In this document: piece by piece, positions 61,868-64,000 of the stretch
How positions within the stretch are numbered: position 1 is the stretch's first letter
How the letters are laid out: each line of letters begins with the position of its first letter
From: an uncultured Acetobacteraceae bacterium
GTDB lineage: Bacteria; Pseudomonadota; Alphaproteobacteria; Acetobacterales; Acetobacteraceae
NCBI GenBank assembly: GCA_903907955.1
Contig: CAIVPZ010000082.1
Span: forward strand, 1-64,000
DNA: 64,000 bases
Direction: 5' to 3'
Position numbers and translations under genes: made by a program
Notes under the pieces: generated by a model
What the model was told of the DNA's origin: nothing
What the model saw: the letters and a program-made list of their open reading frames with translations, nothing else
Database searches by the model: none

Positions 61868-63862
61868 ATGATCCGCCTTCGCCGCTGCTTCGCCGGCATT
61901 CCCGCGGCGCGCCGGCGCCAGCTTGGCCTGCTGGCGCTGACGGTGTTCATCCTGGTGTTCCCGTTGGTGCATGACAACGACGCCGACATCGACAGCATGG
62001 CCAATGCGGCGGCCTATGCGACGCTGGCGCTCGGCCTCAACATCGTGGTCGGTTTCGCCGGGCTGCTGGACCTCGGCTATGCCGCGTTCTTCGCCATCGG
62101 TGCGTATTTCTACGGCGTATTCACCAGCTTCCAGGTGATGCCGCTGTGGAGCGACGGCTGGGCGCCGCTGGCGATGCTCGGGCTGGTGGAGAAGATCAAC
62201 CAGGGCGGCCCCGATCTGGTGCATTTCACCCTGTCGTTCTGGCTCGCTTTGCCGGCGGCGGCGTTGCTGGCGGCCGGTTTCGGTGTGCTGTTCGGCGCGC
62301 CGACGCTGCGGCTGCGCGGCGACTACCTGGCCATCGTCACGCTTGGCTTCGGCGAGATCGTGCCGATCGTGGCACGCAATGCGGAGTCGGTCACCAACGG
62401 GGCGGCCGGGCTGAACGGCGTGCAGGCGCCGCGGCTGTTCGGCTGGAACTTCGGGGTGGATGCGACGCCGTATTATTACGCCGGCATGGTGCTGGTGGCT
62501 TTGCTGATCTTCGTTTCCATCCGCCTGCGCGATTCCCGCATCGGCCGCGCCTGGATGGCGATCCGCGAGGATGAGGTCGCCGCCAGCGCCATGGGCATCG
62601 ATCTGGTGCGGCTGAAGCTGCTGGCCTTCGCCACCGGGGCCGCCTTCGCCGGCGCGACCGGCGTGTTCTATGTGGCGAAGCTGCAGACGGCGACGCCGGA
62701 GATGTTCGGCTTCCCGGTTTCCACCATGGTCCTGGTGATGGTGGTGCTGGGCGGCATGGGCAGCGTCTGGGGCGTGGTGCTGGGGGCGGCGGTGCTGCAA
62801 CTGTTGCAGTCCTGGTTCCTGCCGGACCTCACCGAATGGTGCCATGCGCTCGGCGCGCTGGTCGGCAATGCCTGGCTGCAACGGGTGGATTTCGTCGAAT
62901 CGGTGGAGCTTATCTTCGGTGTCATCCTGGTGGCGATGATGCTGTTCCGCCGCGAGGGGCTGATCCCGGCCACCCGCCCGGCGCCGGCGCTCAGCTTCGC
63001 GGCGCAGCATGTGGCCGGCGTGCAGCGCGGCGGCTTCGTCGGGCTGGAGCGGATCGGGCAGTGGCCGAAGGGCGGCGGCAATGCGCTGGAAATCAGCGGC
63101 CTGACCGTGCGGTTCGGTGGCCTGACCGCGCTCAGCAACGTCACCCTCACCGTGCCGGCCGGCGGGGTGGTGGCGGTGATCGGCCCGAACGGTTCGGGGA
63201 AATCGACGCTGTTCAATGCCATCACCGGGCTGGTGCCGGCGCAGGCGGGCGGCATCCGTTTCGAGGGGAAGGACATCCTCGGCCTGAAGCCGCATGATAT
63301 CCTGCGGCGCGGGGTGGCGCGCACCTTCCAGAACATCCGCCTGTTTCCCAACCTCACCGTGCTGGAGAATGTGCTGATCGGCCAGCATGCCCGGCTGGCC
63401 ACCGGGCCGGTCGGCGCGGTGCTGCGCCTGCCGCGCACGCGCGCCGAGGAAGCAACGGCGGTGCAACGGGCGATCGACATCATCGCCCTGTTCGGCAACC
63501 GGCTGGCGCCGCGCGCCGGCCAGACCGTTTCCGGGCTGTCCTATGCCAACCGCCGCCGGGTGGAGGTGGCGCGCGCGCTGGCCACCCGGCCGCGCCTGCT
63601 GCTGCTGGATGAGCCGACGGCCGGCATGAATCCGGCGGAGACGCTGGAACTCGCCGAACAGATCAGGAGCCTGCACCGGCTCGGCCTGACCATCCTGCTG
63701 ATCGAGCACAAGCTGGACGTGGTGACGCGGCTGGCCGACACGGTGGTGGTGCTGGACCATGGCGGGAAGATCGCCGAGGGTCCGCCGGACGAGGTGCGGC
63801 GCAACGAGCAGGTGCTGCGCGCCTATCTCGGCCGGGCAGGGCGGGCGGCGGCCGATGCATGA
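61868..63862 (+). CDS. Fused LivM permease - LivG ATP-binding protein
   Basis: A 664-residue fusion. Residues 1-375 are LivM (NIVVGFAGLLDLGYAAFFAI, MAIREDEVAASAMGIDL). A linker of about 30 residues follows, then LivG (about 408-655): Walker A GPNGSGKST (439-447), Q-loop VARTFQNIRLF, the signature-equivalent SGLSYANRRRVEVARAL, Walker B LLLLDEPTAGMNP and switch LIEHKLD. Permease and ATPase are joined in one chain, so the complex needs fewer gene products. It overlaps the livF start by 8 bp. Confidence 0.93.
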   Translation: MIRLRRCFAGIPAARRRQLGLLALTVFILVFPLVHDNDADIDSMANAAAYATLALGLNIVVGFAGLLDLGYAAFFAIGAYFYGVFTSFQVMPLWSDGWAPLAMLGLVEKINQGGPDLVHFTLSFWLALPAAALLAAGFGVLFGAPTLRLRGDYLAIVTLGFGEIVPIVARNAESVTNGAAGLNGVQAPRLFGWNFGVDATPYYYAGMVLVALLIFVSIRLRDSRIGRAWMAIREDEVAASAMGIDLVRLKLLAFATGAAFAGATGVFYVAKLQTATPEMFGFPVSTMVLVMVVLGGMGSVWGVVLGAAVLQLLQSWFLPDLTEWCHALGALVGNAWLQRVDFVESVELIFGVILVAMMLFRREGLIPATRPAPALSFAAQHVAGVQRGGFVGLERIGQWPKGGGNALEISGLTVRFGGLTALSNVTLTVPAGGVVAVIGPNGSGKSTLFNAITGLVPAQAGGIRFEGKDILGLKPHDILRRGVARTFQNIRLFPNLTVLENVLIGQHARLATGPVGAVLRLPRTRAEEATAVQRAIDIIALFGNRLAPRAGQTVSGLSYANRRRVEVARALATRPRLLLLDEPTAGMNPAETLELAEQIRSLHRLGLTILLIEHKLDVVTRLADTVVVLDHGGKIAEGPPDEVRRNEQVLRAYLGRAGRAAADA

Positions 63863-64000
63863 CGGCGGTGACACGATCCTCCGCTTCGAGGACGTCAACA
63901 CGTATTACGGCGACCTGCACGTCCTCAAGAACGTTTCCTACACGATCGGCCGCGGTGAGATCGTCAGCCTGCTCGGCGGCAATGCCTGTGGCAAGTCCAC
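63855..64000 (+). CDS. livF: Branched-chain amino acid ABC transporter ATP-binding protein LivF, partial
   Basis: Only the first 48 codons are in the window. MHDGGDTILRFEDVNTYYGD and LHVLKNVSYTIGRGEIVSLL are the typical LivF start. Walker A reads GGNACGKST instead of the usual GxNGxGKST; the Lys and Ser/Thr are kept, so ATP binding is expected. The gene continues beyond the right edge. Confidence 0.9.
   Translation, partial: MHDGGDTILRFEDVNTYYGDLHVLKNVSYTIGRGEIVSLLGGNACGKS

Noticed and set aside
61778-63901. 707-codon minus-strand open frame
   Set aside because: Shadow of the LivM-LivG fusion.
1-64000. CRISPR array, rRNA or tRNA genes
   Set aside because: No regularly spaced direct repeats and no tRNA or rRNA signature seen on reading; a dedicated scan was not possible here.

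Overview
The window is a stretch of very GC-rich bacterial chromosome with tight gene spacing, many ATGA or TGATG stop/start overlaps and GTG starts. The protein families point to an alphaproteobacterium: an aspartate-type (not cysteine-type) HemB, a FAD-oxidoreductase/DUF2783 pair, a TMEM43-like protein, a globin-coupled chemotaxis receptor and Liv/Dpp ABC operons. An Acetobacteraceae or Rhodospirillales-like organism is a reasonable guess, but this is inference from family content, not from a marker gene. No rRNA, tRNA or CRISPR array was found, and no intact mobile element.

Layout. 1-742 holds a 206-bp element with inverted terminal arms and no convincing gene. 743-8.6 kb carries lactate permease, an ECHDC3-like enoyl-CoA hydratase coupled to a VOC protein, an orphan TAXI-like binding protein, a PH-domain membrane protein, and a divergent pair made of a PptH-like metallophosphoesterase and an Sfp-type phosphopantetheinyl transferase. 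9-17.8 kb has an Hsp20 gene behind an FNR/FixK-type box, a globin-MCP-PilZ receptor, a complete oligopeptide ABC operon (dppABCDF-like) and inorganic pyrophosphatase. 17.8-31 kb has a coupled membrane protein/PLP enzyme/SGNH hydrolase operon, a ThDP enzyme, glutamate dehydrogenase, a beta-lactamase-fold hydrolase, a phosphonate remnant (phnL relic, phnM, 2H phosphodiesterase), a TMEM43-like protein, panB and mazG. 31-49 kb has CocE-type hydrolase, two flavin monooxygenases (one divergent from a MarR regulator), a hybrid histidine kinase, a GH19 endolysin-like protein, an SDR, YjbQ, a TPR/glycosyltransferase-like protein, hemB, selO, a porin-like protein, gpt and csaA.

49.4-56.4 kb is an anaerobic-type 2-oxoacid module: paaK, iorA, an iorB fused to a 2[4Fe-4S] ferredoxin, and korA-korB-korC. 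Together these could convert arylpyruvates and other 2-oxoacids to acyl-CoA while reducing ferredoxin. The iorAB pair is bracketed by inverted copies of a hairpin repeat. 56.4-64 kb holds a secreted protein, yraN, gamma-glutamyltransferase and a livK-livH-livMG(fused)-livF operon cut by the window edge.

Relics are a theme. There is the 3' end of phnL with the rest of the C-P lyase genes missing upstream, the 3' end of a group II intron (domain V and maturase C-terminus) beside csaA, two transposase fragments around yraN/ggt, and a frameshifted lipoprotein gene. Two dispersed hairpin repeat families occur: a ~105-bp element in three copies and a GGGGTCC-type element in four copies.
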